From Isoetes taiwanensis (lineage: Eukaryota > Streptophyta > Lycopodiopsida > Isoetales > Isoetaceae): a stretch of DNA of 64,000 nucleotides. A program made the translations under genes and the position numbers. Under the pieces are notes generated by a model. It ran no database searches and was not told where the DNA came from. It saw nothing but the letters and a program-made list of their open reading frames with translations. Positions 1 to 12,513 of this stretch are shown here, piece after piece. The DNA is taken from assembly GCA_021234155.1 (NCBI GenBank), contig JAJEKV010000040.1:6874438-6938437 (forward strand). Direction: 5' to 3'. Each line of letters begins with the position of its first letter. The first letter of the stretch is position 1.

Positions 1-690
1 TTGAACCCCGTGCTGACACGTATTACCGCCCTACAATCTGGAATGGAAAGAGATGCAAATTCAACATACCTCCCTACAATCCAGAATAGAAAGAGGGACG
101 CAAATTCCAAATTTGACTGCCTATAACAAGTTATTTTAATTTCGGATCATTTCAATTACAAAGAAAATTTCAACAATGAAAGTTCTATATCATCCAAAAT
201 TCTGTTCATTGAAAAACATGTTTCACATTCGAAATTTCAGTACAAGTTTCAGATTAAAAGGTTTCACACAGTTTCACGTTGAACTCTTGGATCACGGTTT
301 CACATTGAAATGTTTCATCACAATAAAATTATCAGAAATTGGAACTTTGAAATTCCATCATGAAATTGCACCTTTGAAGTAAATTTTCCACCTAAACAAC
401 ATCTGATCTGCAATAACAATCTTCAAATTTAAAGTCAACCGGATCGATATAAGATTTAAAGTTCAAACCTAGAATTCAAACCTACTTAAAATTCAAACCT
501 ACCTAAAACTTAAACCTTTCAAACCTAACCTAAAATTCAAACCTACCTAAAACTTAAACTTATATTCAGTCTAATCCTAAGCGCCATAATTCCGACTCTG
601 CTCATTTGAACCAATACTTTCAGAATTCCTACATAAGAATAAGAAATTAGATCTCAAAGTTCAACGAAGCGAAATAAATTCACAAACTTA
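1..690. repeat. non-coding AT-rich stretch with short imperfect repeats
   Basis: No gene is visible. Near the start, a phrase beginning CCCTACAATC is repeated about 55 bp apart (around positions 30 and 74). Between about 465 and 560 a short phrase of the type ATTCAAACCTACCTAAAA recurs several times in tandem with small changes. The small open frame at 176-382 has no recognisable content. Confidence 0.4.
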
Positions 691-959
691 CAATTTCTTT
701 GCAACAATTCCCACTTCATAGAGATTATTAACTTGAATTATGATCTTGTCGATTGTATTACCTTGAAATAAGACATTGCTACTAGCAGAACTCCGAAAAG
801 CACTTCCAACCTCTGGATAATATTTCTGCAGTGCTGGAGAACGCTGTAAAACAACGTCCAGATCTCTAATATACTCATCATCAATTTCCACAGGCAATCT
901 AGCAGTTCCAGAATTAGATATGTCACTTAATGGTGCGACAGAACCATGTGATTTACCAG

Positions 960-1960
960 CCAAACCAGCATCCTTTGCAGAGCTTGTCGAGCCAGCCAAG
1001 CTAGCATTCAAGTTCTCAAGATTACAGCGAAACGCATCCGTGTAACAGAACATCCATGTAACGCATCCGTGTAACGCATCCGTGTCGCAGAACATCTATC
1101 GCAGATGCTTTGGCCACAATTCCACTCTGATTATACCGCTTGTAGGATTCGAGATTTTTATGACCTGTTATTGACATCCCCACTTCAATTGGAACACTCG
1201 AGACAAATATCTGAGTTATCGTTGTAGCCCTGCAACTCTTGTTTGTAAAATTACCCTCAAGCTCACACACATCTATCATCTCTCGCAGCCAGCTAGAAAC
1301 ACTCTTTGTAGAATTATGATTCAAATTATACCAGACCATTGTCCTTGGATTGCAAATAGCTTGAAGAAAGATAAACCTACCACCAATTTTATCCTTCACC
1401 TCATAATATGGCAGATGGCTAGTGCCTCCATGTCGGAATGACATCTAACTCATAACATCTAATTGGTTCCCTAAAATCCTCAAGCTTGCACTTATTTATG
1501 CCACCATGCTAGTTCTTGCTTGTTGTCTTGCAAAACTCAATGTAATCGCTCACAAAATCCTTGCCAACATTAATTTGAAAATCCTGTACCTTAACGCAGT
1601 TCTGCCCCACCTCTAATCAAGAAACGTGTCATACAATAGAATGCAAACTGTTTCTGCAAACCTGTTGGAGAGTGCATTCTGATCTTCCTTGCTTAGTATA
1701 TCACTCTTTCTTCTCTTTGGAAGTCGTTGTCCCTGTAGTAGCAGCAACTTCTAGAGCTTTACGTGCTCTCAAGAAATTGACATCATGATAGATATCAATG
1801 ATCTTCTCATCTATCCTTGTCTGCAGAATTCTCGACTCCTGATGTCTCCTCAATATTCTGTGTCATCATTTGTCTAAAAATGAGCTCGGGAATAGCTTGT
1901 TGAAGACGCGCTTGAAGAGCTTAAATGTTTGTCCTTTCTGTCTTCTCATTTCTCAATTTC
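960..1960 (-). pseudogene. decayed DUF3504/Crypton-like tyrosine recombinase
   Basis: Read on the minus strand, fragments in shifting frames give the order expected of a tyrosine recombinase related to Crypton/DUF3504 proteins. Around 1,680-1,590 the peptide contains SPTGLQKQFAF and an RGGAEL segment, matching the first catalytic arginine region. After a frameshift near 1,590 the frame continues as VQDFQINVGKDFV and SKN-stop-HGG, typical of the family's central segment. The open part at 1,022-1,444 has KSCRATTITQIF, SITGHKNLESYKRY, that is the second arginine, the GH motif and the nucleophile tyrosine, with K in place of the usual H before the arginine. Stops at about 1,590 and 1,510 and frame changes show it is dead. 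Such enzymes cut and rejoin DNA in YR-encoding transposons or act as domesticated regulators. The identification rests on motif order, not on an alignment. Confidence 0.62.
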
Positions 1961-1999
1961 TAAGAGAGGCTAACGTGAATGTTGCACGTGATATTATGG

Positions 2000-3310
2000 A
2001 GCCAGCATGCATGGCTTTCCTCTATTGACTCTCCTCACACAATTCTCTTTAGTCCTTTTGTAGAATTGCTGAAAACGAAATTCTATGTATATCATAAATG
2101 GGATTTTGGGGCCTGTTGCTTTATGTAAGGTATGCTTTTTAATAGAACTGATGTTTGTATTGCAGGATATGTTTCACGTGTTGACTATTCTTCATTTCTT
2201 TTTGAACACTTAAGTTGCATTTTGAAGGTGAAGAGATATAAGTTCTGTTCATGCTTGTTGTATAGGCTAGATAGACTAATTTATCTTCTATTTATCGTAT
2301 TTTGTTTACAATAGGTGTTGCCTTAGCCCACTGACATATCATCTACTACCATTGAGTTCCTTAACACTGAACTATCATCAAGTGCACACGAATATGCACG
2401 ATGGTCCCTTGCTTTTTCTCTTGGATTTTCAATTTCAACCCTTAATGCTCCAGATTCGCATTGATCATTAAGTGTGCATGAATATGCACAATGGTCCTCT
2501 TCTTTTTTCCTTGCATTTTCAATTCCAACCTGCTCCAGATTCGGCAATGAGGGCAAAGGCAATTGACCTTTTGGAAGTAAGCATTGTGGATTTAGACGAG
2601 CTTGTGATGTTTTGTTTATTTCATTAGCCTTATTGATTTATTCTTTTCTCTTCTCTTTCTTCTTGATTTTCTTGGGCAACAAATTTGAAGGAGTGACATG
2701 GTATTATTAGAGGTGCTTGTGGCCTTGCTTTAGGGTTAGTTTGACAACAGAAGCAGTAGATGGTTATGCCAAAAGAGAAAGCAAGAAGGCAAGTATGTCA
2801 CCCACCCTTGCTTTTATCGTTATGGTAAATCTTTAGCAACATAACTACATATAGACCCCATCTATCAAATAGATGTAAGGGCAACCCATAGTGCATTAGC
2901 ACCTTATTTATTTCATCAGCATCTCGGGTTGCACCAGTAATAATAAGCTATTCTCCTTTCCTGCATGGGTTGCTCTAGAAAATGCTGAGACACTTGAAAA
3001 TCAGTTTGAAAGCATTTCCTTTCCGATAGTGATAGCAACACATATGTTTTGGTAAGCTTGGGCCAAAGTTACACCCTGTCCAGGTAAGCTTGCGCAGAAG
3101 TTACATTTTTAAGCAAGCTCTTGTCTCTGTAACACCCTAATAGTTTTTGTGTTCTATGCACCCCTAATATTTTACGTATTTTGTGCAAGCTATGTTAGTG
3201 TTGGAATTGTCAACGTATCATACGATGCAACTTATAACCTGTTAAACTGGTCAGATGAGACATTTAAGCAATAATAAGTAGAGGATGTACAGGCAAACTA
3301 TATGTTAACC
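2000..3310. other. intergenic stretch, one imperfect duplication
   Basis: No gene seen. At about 2,375-2,545 a phrase of roughly 85-100 bp occurs twice in tandem; both copies contain GTGCAYRAATATGCAC, itself near-palindromic, followed by ATGGTCC. The rest is AT-rich with no clear element. Confidence 0.4.
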
Positions 3311-3311
3311 A

Positions 3312-4177
3312 TCATTGATTGTTGCCATGAAGGTTCCAATAGAAAATGGTATGTTGTGATACACCTAGGCGGTTGTTGGTTAAGAAAGTAATTGACCTTA
3401 AGATTGAATAGTAAATTAGAAATTCTAGATGAACATCGGATTCTCGACAAAAGTGTGTTGAAATCTCCATAGCCAATAACGTGGTTCTGGCTGTCTCAAT
3501 AAGGGTTTTGTTGGGCCTCTCTGCTCTGCCATTCTGCTTTGGAGTTTGGGGAGCAGACAGTTGATGCTGAATTCCATTTGATGAACAGAAATCTTTAAAA
3601 ATATTTGAGCAAAATTCTCCTTCACCATCACTTGTAATAATCGTAATCTTGTGACTAGATTGCCTCTCCATCTCTTTTGAAAGACTAATTAGTGTACTGC
3701 AAGTCTCACCTTTGGATTTGAGAAGAGAAATGAATATTTTCCTGCTGAAATCATCTAGAATCGTTAGTACATACTGAGCTCTATTAAAAGTCTTGGAATT
3801 GATTGGGCCAACAAGATCTGTGTGTAAGAGTTGCAATGTTCTATCAGCATGAGATCAGATCTCAGAAAAGAACTTCGACTGGTCTTGCTTTGAATGCATA
3901 CATTGCAGGGATCAGAGAACAGTGGAGATTTTAGTCGACCTTGGTGAATGAGGATATGTAGATATGCTATATCAATGTGCTCAAGACGATAGCTAGTGCC
4001 ATAGCAGATGGCAAGAATGGCAGATTCAAAAACAGGACTTTGATTTTGCAACCGGTACAGATTTCCTGTTCTTTCCCCAACAAGCAAGATTTTCTTGTTA
4101 GCATTTAATACATGGAAAGAATTATGAAGGAAGACAATAGACACCAAGCTTTTATGCAACCTAGGAACATGGAGCAC
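3312..4177 (-). pseudogene. copia GAG-pre-integrase and integrase core
   Basis: The 4,177-3,764 frame carries the GAG-pre-integrase start (LHVPRLHKSLVSI) and GNLYRL; the HHCC-type zinc region is degraded. The 3,836-3,312 frame is the integrase catalytic core: first Asp in LLHTDLVGP, second in ITSDGEGEF, and Glu in NGRAERPNKTL, in correct spacing for a DDE integrase. The usual K/R after the glutamate is P here. The integrase would insert element cDNA into the chromosome. The two frames overlap around 3,764-3,836, so a frameshift separates them. Confidence 0.85.
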
Positions 4178-4204
4178 TCCCCTTATAATCTTTTTAACTC
4201 CATG

Positions 4205-5144
4205 TCAAAAATGAATGACCACATCTCCAATACCAACTGCAACTTGGTGACGATTATCTCCCATCCAAACCACTCGTTGAGGTTGCAGATTCTGATATGA
4301 GATAAACGACTCCTGATGAGGCATCATATGGGATGTTGCTCCACAGTCAATATACCAAAAATGATCAGTATGCTTTACATCAGAGTCTGCAATAACAGAA
4401 AAAAGATAGTCATGAATGCCATCTTGCTCTTCTTCAATTACTGGACTAGCTTCCTCTATTGCAGGTGATGTTGCCTCCCTTTTGGGTATGGATGCAGGTG
4501 CACAACAATCTTTGGCAAGGTGCCCATTCTTCTGACGTCTATAACAAATGATCTTAGTTCGATCAAACTTGCCTTTCTTTTGGGAATCTTTCTTGATTGG
4601 ACCTTTCTTGGATGTGACCCTGAAATCAGCAAGCATTAAAGAATCAGAAGACTTCAAATCAGTTCCCTGATCTTGGCGTAAGGCTTCATTCTTCACCCGC
4701 GCCATAGCAGATTTCAAAGGTATGATCTGCAAGATGCCCTTCAAGATTGATAACAAGACCTTCAAACGACTTTGGAAGACTATTTGATAGAATGTAGACT
4801 TTTTCATCTTCTGTGATATTAGATCCAGTAGCACATAAATCATCATTGAGCTCCTTCATGGTGCAGATATGCTTCATGAGATTTCTCCCTTCTGGAAGAT
4901 GTAGATCATGAAGTCGTTTGCGTAATGCCTACCGATTTCCAGCATTCTAAGATTCATAATGCTTGAGCAGAACTTGCCACATCTCATTTGTAGTTCGAGC
5001 TCCTTTAACCAGACAGGCTGGTGTGTCATCAAGACTTGCAAAGATGACAAGTCTTGCTTTACGGTCTTTCTCCAAGAAATCAGATTTTAAAGTAGAGATG
5101 GATATAGGCACCACAACAGTTGGTGACTTGGGATTAGAGGACAT
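4205..5144 (-). pseudogene. copia gag and protease region
   Basis: The upstream part (5,144-4,947) reads like a copia gag start, including a stretch ending KGARTTNEMWQVLLKHYES. The next part (4,877-4,686) continues gag, followed in another frame (to 4,205) by a zinc knuckle CYRRQKNGHLAKDC in which the second cysteine of the usual CX2CX4HX4C is replaced, and then the aspartic protease motif WYIDCGATSHM. The usual active-site triplet is D-S/T-G; here it is D-C-G. At least two frame changes break the reading. Gag would package the RNA and the protease would mature the polyprotein; neither can be functional here. Confidence 0.8.
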
Positions 5145-5349
5145 GGCACCACAGCAGTTGGTGACTTGGGATCAGAGGATACAGAAATAACAGTGGATGT
5201 TGCAGTGTCAACAGACACAACACCCCAAGCTTGCTTATCTTCCAGTATCATCTGCATTCGCCATTTTCACAGTTGGAAATTGTTACCACTGAATCGTGGC
5301 AACATATGCATAAGTGTGTTAGCAACAACAATAGAATCCATGACAAGAT

Positions 5350-7900
5350 GACAAGAAGGATAACAAAGCAAAGCAGGTAATCCAACAATCTCTAGGAATG
5401 CATGAACAACTCACCTAGGAGAAACATGTGTGGGCCTATAACCTGAGAGAATAGGAAATACTGAAATATGCAAGATCACATCTTTAATCACCTGAGTGCT
5501 TTTTGCATGCGAGACTTGCTATTTTATAGTCTCTTTACAACAGAAAAATTATGACTATTACAGTCATAAATAGCCACTACTAACAATATCAGAAGAAGCC
5601 AAAAATAGAAGTTAAACCCTAATTAGATCTATATTCATTATGATTTCCCACAGGTAAGGTAGAGAAAAGGGTTGATGAAAGTATGATTAGAGGATGGGAG
5701 GCCTGTGATCTTGTGTACATTTACCACAGCCTTTGTTTGATTTGCTGTGGGTAGTTATAGTTTCTTTGGAGTTGCAGTATCTTGCTTGAATTGATATATG
5801 ATAATGCCTTCTAGGAATGCAAAAGGCACATTCCCATAGTATTTATTATTGCATGTAATATGGGTATTTCTTCTTTGGCGTGTTTATGGAAATAGGCCCA
5901 TGGTCCATAGTAGCTCTATGGCAAGGAAGAGATTGAGATGGTTGTGGAGGTGGCGTGATGGGCACTCTGTGTTGGATACAACACTCTTGGAGGGATACTC
6001 ATAGGATGAAGACCAGTTTTCCTTAGTACTCGTACGTTTACTTTTGCTGAAATTCTTCGCGTCACACTTTAGGGTTATACTACTAGAGATGGGAGAAAGT
6101 GGAATTTTTCAAGTGCATGTCTATCTCAGGGTCTCCATGCTGAAAAATCTGTGCTTCGAGGTATATATTTTGGGTGTGTGCTTCATGATCTGGTTGTATC
6201 ATTTCTAATAGAACTCGGCCAATGCAGCAAACATTCTGTAGTACCTGCTATGGATGGAAGAGGGCCATGCCCTTTAATACTGGATGAGAGGAGTGGAAGG
6301 ATTCATATTTTTTTGTTGTCATATGGAAAAGGTTGAGAATGCGTTGACTACAATACAGAGACATCATAATATGTTGGCTGCTAGACCCGATATCTGTCTT
6401 GTTTGTGGAATTAATATTTCCTATCTGGTGACCATGGGCTTTTTACACTTCCTATCTGGCCTATTGTCTCTAAATAAGGTTCATTTCTATATCAATATAA
6501 TCAAAACATCTTGCCGTAAAAAAAAGTGATAAAATCTGTTTTAGAGGTACAAAGCAGAGAACAACCCTGACGAAAGATAATATTATGGGTGCTCAAAAAA
6601 GCCAAAACTCAGCTTCTTTATTGTGTTGCTCTTTTGCTTTTATTTAAGAACTCTAAACGTGTGCACGGCAATGCTGGACATTAGTCGTGGGTGTAGAATG
6701 CAATTATGGCAATATATGTTTCAAGTGCAATAGACATATAGAACAAACATTACCTTTACGTGTAAACAAAATATGGGATCTATACAAAACCCGCAGAGTT
6801 AATGGTCCAACAATTGTCACGCATATCAACAATTTGACAATGGGAATGTAGAACCACATTTGCTTTAGAAAGTTAAGAAATCAATAGATAGTCAAAGAAT
6901 TTAATGTTTTTTCCTGGAGTGAAGCAAACAATGATCCTTTTTTGTGTTCAAATTCGTGCTAGATGGGTACAAATCTAGAAGAATCTGCCACTTATACACT
7001 TGTAGAAGGAATGTCGTGAGGCAGCCAAACTGAAGAAGCTTCGGCACTGCCTGTGTTTTAAGAATAGGGATGCATTGTTTGGTAATGGCCACGGTTTTTA
7101 TATACAAGAATGAAGTTGACATTCCTAGCGTGGAAGTACTGCCAATGCAACATCCCAAGTCGGCTACAAGGTCATTCCATGTAAAGTGAAAATCAGGTAG
7201 GCGCAATTCTTGGAGGAATGCAAGTAAAATTAGATAAAATGCGAGTAGAAGTAGTCGGAATGCAAGTAAAACAGCTGGAATGAAAGTAAATCAATTGAAA
7301 TATAGTGTAAAATAATGATGGCGACGATGAAGCACGTTAAGAAAGTCTCTCTTTCGATTCTTGGTATGAAAGTTGTGAGACAGCGTGGTTTGATTAGCAA
7401 AGGGGCAAGAACCTACTTGGTTTTTACATTTATGTATTTGCTTTTGCATATACGTATGAATAACATATGGCAACCACTCTTTTATATATGGATTTGTGGT
7501 GTATATTACCCGACTCTTCATCTGGCATATTCTTGGAAATATATTGGGATTCAATGATGCCAAGAAGCCCATAATGAATGATCCACCATGTATGCACTTC
7601 TGAACAACGTAGGGAGAACTCCAAGTATAAGGTAGTTTTTTCGATTGAAAACTCAAGACGTATGGTTGAGTTAATGCAAAGAAGGAAATTTTTTGAAATA
7701 TTTTCTTTTATTTTTCTATAAAGAGGATACAAATTTCCGGTTATAAACTTAAAAGATAGATAAATAGATAGTTGTTTTAACATCATGCCCATTTGTTTTC
7801 GATTGAAAACTTTAAATGATCCATTGTTTGGAGGAACATGAGGAGATTTTTAGGTAGGACCTAAAATGTCCCCAACATTACTTCTGAAGAAGAAAAGGAA
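5350..7900. other. gene-poor AT-rich intergenic stretch
   Basis: The open frames here (for example at 6,151-6,336, 6,284-6,529 and 7,291-7,792) are short, overlap on both strands and show no family I recognise. Nothing like a splice-linked gene was found. Confidence 0.4.
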
Positions 7901-7910
7901 TTGCTAATTA

Positions 7911-8030
7911 TATAGGGGAATGGAAGCAGGGGCTCCCCTTCTACAAAATCAGCAGGAGCCCCATGACCGGCAGCAGCCACTCTGCCGATTTATGCAGAAG
8001 GGGAGCCCTTGCTTCTCTTCCCCTAAAAAT
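7911..8030. repeat. imperfect inverted repeat (about 45-bp arms)
   Basis: The left arm starts AGGGGAATGGAAGCAGGGGC; the right arm, read in reverse complement, starts AGGGGAAGAGAAGCAAGGGC. Both continue CTCCCCTTCT. A GC-rich loop with CCGGCAGCAG lies between. It could fold into a stable stem; it may be the remnant of a fold-back element. Confidence 0.55.
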
Positions 8031-8264
8031 AGAAGTAGGAAGCTGGTTTTAGGATTTTTCTTGCAGTTACTAGAGATTTGAACAGATTTGAAGAGTTCTT
8101 GAATGGATTTGAAGGAATTCGACAAAGATCGGACTTTCTTTGATAGATTCGATGCTCTATGACTAGATAACGCGAAAACATACCTATCCTGTAAAGATTC
8201 TGCCCTAAGAAGATCCTGCGAAGATTCGTCGACTTGCAAAGCCTTTCTGACGAGGAACAACATC

Positions 8265-8480
8265 CGCTTATGGTCATTTATGATTGGGGGCACCTATGAT
8301 TTCGAATAATGAAATACGACTTCGCCTAAGGTTTTTATGGAATATCGAGTCTCTATATGTCTTCGCCTAAGGTCTAGAACATGAACTATGGGAGCTCGAA
8401 CCTTTACCAAAATAACTTAATGTCCGAATAAGGCTACTTTGACCAATATAACTAGTGAGCTAACGTGATTATTTTTTATC
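8265..8480 (+). repeat. direct repeat copy 1 (about 216 bp)
   Basis: This block begins CGCTTATGGTCATTTATGAT and ends GATTATTTTTTATC. It recurs with scattered substitutions about 323 bp downstream. It holds no open frame of note. Confidence 0.8.
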
Positions 8481-8587
8481 ATTATGCTACATATTCTAAA
8501 CAAGGTGCACCATAGACTACCACAATCGTCGGATCCGTCGATCCTATGGCCCAGATCGTATGTTGGAGCCTCTGGCACCTCTCGTTT

Positions 8588-8802
8588 CGCTTATGGTCAT
8601 TTATGATTAGGGGCACCTATGATTTTGAAATATGGAATACGAGTTCGCCTAAGGTTTTGATAGAATATCAGTCTCTATATGTGTTTGCCTAAGGTTTAGA
8701 ATATGAATTACGGGGGCTCGAACTTCTACCAAAATAACTCAATGTCCTAAAGAAACTACTTTGACCAATATAACAAGTGAGCTAACGTGATTATTTTTTA
8801 TC
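8588..8802 (+). repeat. direct repeat copy 2 (about 215 bp)
   Basis: Second copy of the block at 8,265-8,480, roughly 88-90% identical by eye. The 107 bp between the copies is unique, so this is a local duplication rather than an LTR pair: there is no TG...CA terminus and no primer site. Confidence 0.8.
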
Positions 8803-8809
8803 TCAAATC

Positions 8810-11440
8810 TATGTTTTTTTTTATAACAACCATTCAATTGTTTTGGGGATATGGTCTATGGTTTCAGGAATTGTCATTTTTACATCCATATCAATCCCCT
8901 GGAACCCCCTGTTATTGTGCTATATATTCAAAGCAGCATTTAGAACCTCGACCATATTGGATTACTATTGGCTTCCCTTTAAGCATATGGTCATGGATTA
9001 GATGAAGAATCCTTATTTACACAAATGACCATGGCAGGGTGCTAAAAAACGTAGTAACAAAACAAAATTCAAGTCCGGAGCATTTCATTTTAGATGCATC
9101 GAAGGGTAATCATTCTTGTTTCTTCCAGTAGATGTTCAAACGAGATGCAATACAATCAAATAAATGCTTATACGTGTTTGCTTGTGAACCTATTATTTAA
9201 CTTTCAAGAAGAATTATTCACCACGACTTATAAGCCTTCTCCCACAATTTGTAAAATCTCCTTAAATTAAGCTAGATATTTGGACAATTCAAAGCTGGAA
9301 TAGTGTCTTTCAAAATTATTCAAACAACACCTATAAATACTCCATGTAACAATTGTTGCAATGGCTTTCTTTTTAACCTTGAATTTTGAAATCTATTAAG
9401 ACCTTGCAATCGGCATAATTCCAAGTGGAAATTCAAGTTGCAGACTGTGCATGAAAGCAATAAGCGCATCATACAGCAAAAAGCTTTATAGAAATGAGAA
9501 GAATAATTTGTTGCAAGAACAACACGTACCAGAAAGAATAACACTTGCTTGCTTTTCAATCATCCGTTCCACATAAACAGAAACTGATTTGTTCACCAGA
9601 CTCCTGGAAACAAAGAAAAAACCTTAGCAAATTTGCCTCAATAAATGTTGAACTAAGATTTTTTATGTACAGTATCTGCAAAGAAGCATGGTAGGATTTA
9701 CAAAAAAGACACACCCTTAATAGCTTTTCTATCTTCCTAGATCGTGCCTCTTTAGTCTTTTAAAAGAGAAATAAATACTCTACTTTTAAAGGTCCATCAT
9801 ATATGTACGAGGTTCCATAAACGAGCGAAAAAAGTTCCTAAAAGAGATGTGCCAACAAACTCCGAAATACTTGTGTCAGTACATGTAGCTGCTCGTTTCT
9901 ACTGCAGGTATATTGCATAGTTTCACTCATTCACGCTGTAGAATAACATGTATGATTATGAAATATGCTGCTAACTAACCTGTACATATGGTGGTTTAAT
10001 TTGTTTGAAGCAAAGACACTTCTGTATAGGAATAGAATAGAATAGAGAATAGAGAATAGAGGGCTCCTCGTGCCATCAATCAGATCGTGTGTTCTTTGGC
10101 CTAGCTTTTGTACCAATGCCATGCCACAATAATACACACACAAAATTTTGCCAGAATGTTTGACCTCTGCATAAATACAGTTCTGCAGACCTTCAAATCC
10201 CGAGTCGCCAAACCCTAAAAGCAAATCTCTCGTTGTTACTATGAGTCCCACTCAGGTTCCGACATGGCATCAATAAAGCCATTAATAAAAGCTCAACTAC
10301 AGATAAAACCAAGAAGGAAAATCCCTTCTACGTCTTCTCTCATCCTCCTCCCTGGAAAAACGTCATCCCCAATAGGAAAATCATTGATTCAAACTCTAAT
10401 ACCTTGTTTGGAACCTCCCATCATTTCTTCCTGCAGATTGACAATGCCTCATGGCCAAATCCGCTTGCCCAAACTCGTTGTTGTCTATATTCTGACTGGA
10501 CCTCTCCAAGGATTCTCAATTTGCACTAAATGGTCGGATAGCGCCCTAACGTCATATCACGACAACCAACAGCAACCAAATCACCTATTAACTCACGTAA
10601 TGCATGAAGACTTTCACCTCAATCGTTGGATGCAGAGAAATCCCTAATCTCATCCATTCAATTAGAATATCTCAATAATATTCAATCCACCCACCTCTCC
10701 AAGGGTTTTCCCTTGGGCAACCCAAAAACCATAATGACGGCTACTTATCCAAGTGTGTTTTTAATTGGAAATATTAAGTTCGAATCCGAAGGAGCAAGGA
10801 GGGGTTCAATCTACTTATTTGGTAATTCGATGTTGTACTTGTTCTTGGATTTTAAACCTTTAGGGTATTTGTGTAAGACAAGGTATTTGATCTTGAACAT
10901 ATAATATGATTATATGGTCATGTTTATGTATTTGGTGAGATTAAATTTATGTTCTGTATGCATTTTGTATGCTTCGTATTTTATTTTAGAGTTTGCATCT
11001 CGAGGGTTGAGATGGTTTCTCACCTAGAATATTCTAGGTTGACCCTAGCCCTTCCAGGATTAATGTAAAGCAAGTGAAAAGAACTCTCATCTATGGTTCT
11101 GATTATGGTTTGTATAGGGTTTCTTTACTCGACCACCAAAAAAGGAAGGGAAAAAAGCCACATCACCCTAACTTTAGAGGCATTTTACTCTAGTTTATCA
11201 AATGTAACTACTTGAATACCCACATAGTTATAGTATTCAAATACACGAAGGAGAGTGGAGGCATTCAAGTTCGTATAGGAACATCATCCCCAACATATAT
11301 AAAGAATAAGTTTTACCTCCCGAAGCATGCAATAATCTACTGCAACGTCATGAACATGTGTTAGGTTATAATCCTTTGTTTTGAATGTGCCAGTAAGTTA
11401 ATAACATGTTACTACGTCATGAACATAGGTTATAATTTTT
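8810..11440. other. intergenic stretch without a recognised gene
   Basis: A minus-strand open frame at 9,931-10,251 lies beside a leader-like sequence containing TAGGGTTT, common in plant 5' UTRs, but no downstream exon with known content follows. At about 10,030-10,065 there is a short GAATAGA-type repeat. The plus frame at 10,264-10,647 looks fortuitous. Confidence 0.35.
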
Positions 11441-11461
11441 TAGGGGTTACAAGAAATTTAT

Positions 11462-11484
11462 CGCGGCGGCCTTGGCCGCCGCGA
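11462..11484. repeat. GC-rich perfect hairpin in AT-rich DNA
   Basis: CGCGGCGGCC and GGCCGCCGCG are separated only by TT; flanking AGAAAT and ATTTCT extend the symmetry to about 20 bp per arm with small mismatches. Nothing else for 1 kb either side is comparably GC-rich. Confidence 0.75.
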
Positions 11485-11489
11485 ACATT

Positions 11490-12510
11490 TCTCTTCCCCG
11501 ACTTACTCCTGCAAGGGCGAATTTGTATATCTTTAGAATGGTGGAAAAGGTTTTCTTGAAATGCGGGACTTAGTAATGAAGAATTTGTGTGAGAAGATTC
11601 TTTTGTATTGACTTATCTAAGTTAAAAAGTGTGGGCATGAATTTGAGAACTAGGGGACTTAATTCATGTTGTTGCCTCGTGTTTTTTTGCCCATAGGATA
11701 GACTAGGGTTGAGAACATGAGTTTTGTTTGAGCATAGTCTCCTTAAATAAGTTATCCTTTTTTTTTTCATTTACACTATTTATGGCCCTTGGTTGAAGAT
11801 AAGATAAGAGCATTGGAATATGCATTGAACCGTCCTTTCTTAATCGATTAGCGAAAAGAAAGAATGTTATGTCTTCTTAAATTGCAAGAGTCCCATTGTT
11901 CTAGAAATAAAATGTGCTAAGAACGTGTGCTTTATATGATAATCTTAAAAAGAAGTACACATGAGGGATAAAGTCTTCATAAACCCATGCCAGGCTGTAG
12001 ACATTAAACTGCGGTGTTAAACAGTTTGAAATTTTGTAATAAAAATGATTATCTTAATTAGAGCTTTTGATCCTCTAATTGATGTCAAAATTTTGAGCTA
12101 TCATCATTGCCATATAGTCTTTTTTTCACCTTCATATTGCTCAAATTTCATGAATTATGCCGATTGCTGGATACAATTAGCTTGCCTTTGTCTGTAATAT
12201 AGCTGAAAAGCGCACCATGGAATTCCCTTTCATCGGGTCAACTCTTTGCAAATTCTAAAGTCAACCAAGCTAAATTTCTACAACTTGGCAAAAATCTGGT
12301 TTCTATATAACCCAAAGCTGACAGAATATAAGCTGTACATTGTTTTTCCATTTCTCATTTACAAACCTCACAAAGAGATATTGTCATGCAGTATGGTTTA
12401 AGAAACTCTTAGCAAACCAAATTTAAGGCCTGATCATGGAAGAGCATCTTGTCTCAAGGATTCCAAAGAATGAATGTTCAAACTTCAAAACTATTCAACC
12501 ACAAAACCTT
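11490..12510. other. AT-rich spacer
   Basis: No gene, repeat or RNA recognised between the hairpin and the 3' end of the PHO4-like gene. Confidence 0.35.
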
Positions 12511-12513
12511 CAT

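Larger units (their letters stand above)
3312..5190 (-). mobile_element. truncated Ty1/copia retrotransposon (gag-PR-IN)
   Basis: On the minus strand the order is gag, zinc knuckle, protease, GAG-pre-integrase, integrase, as in Ty1/copia. Reverse transcriptase and RNase H, which should follow the integrase, are absent: recognisable sequence stops at about 3,312. I found no convincing LTR or tRNA primer site on either side. Several frameshifts and stops separate the pieces, so the copy is inactive and 3'-truncated. Confidence 0.85.

Noticed and set aside
8265..8802. Direct repeats as an LTR pair of a TRIM
   Set aside because: No TG...CA ends, no primer site after the first copy, no purine tract before the second, and only 107 bp between.
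9931..10251. Minus-strand 106-codon frame as a gene
   Set aside because: It starts near a TAGGGTTT leader but has no recognisable domain, no linked exon and no bias I could judge by eye.
10264..10904. Two plus-strand frames as a protein gene
   Set aside because: They overlap in different frames, have low-information content and no splice-linked continuation.
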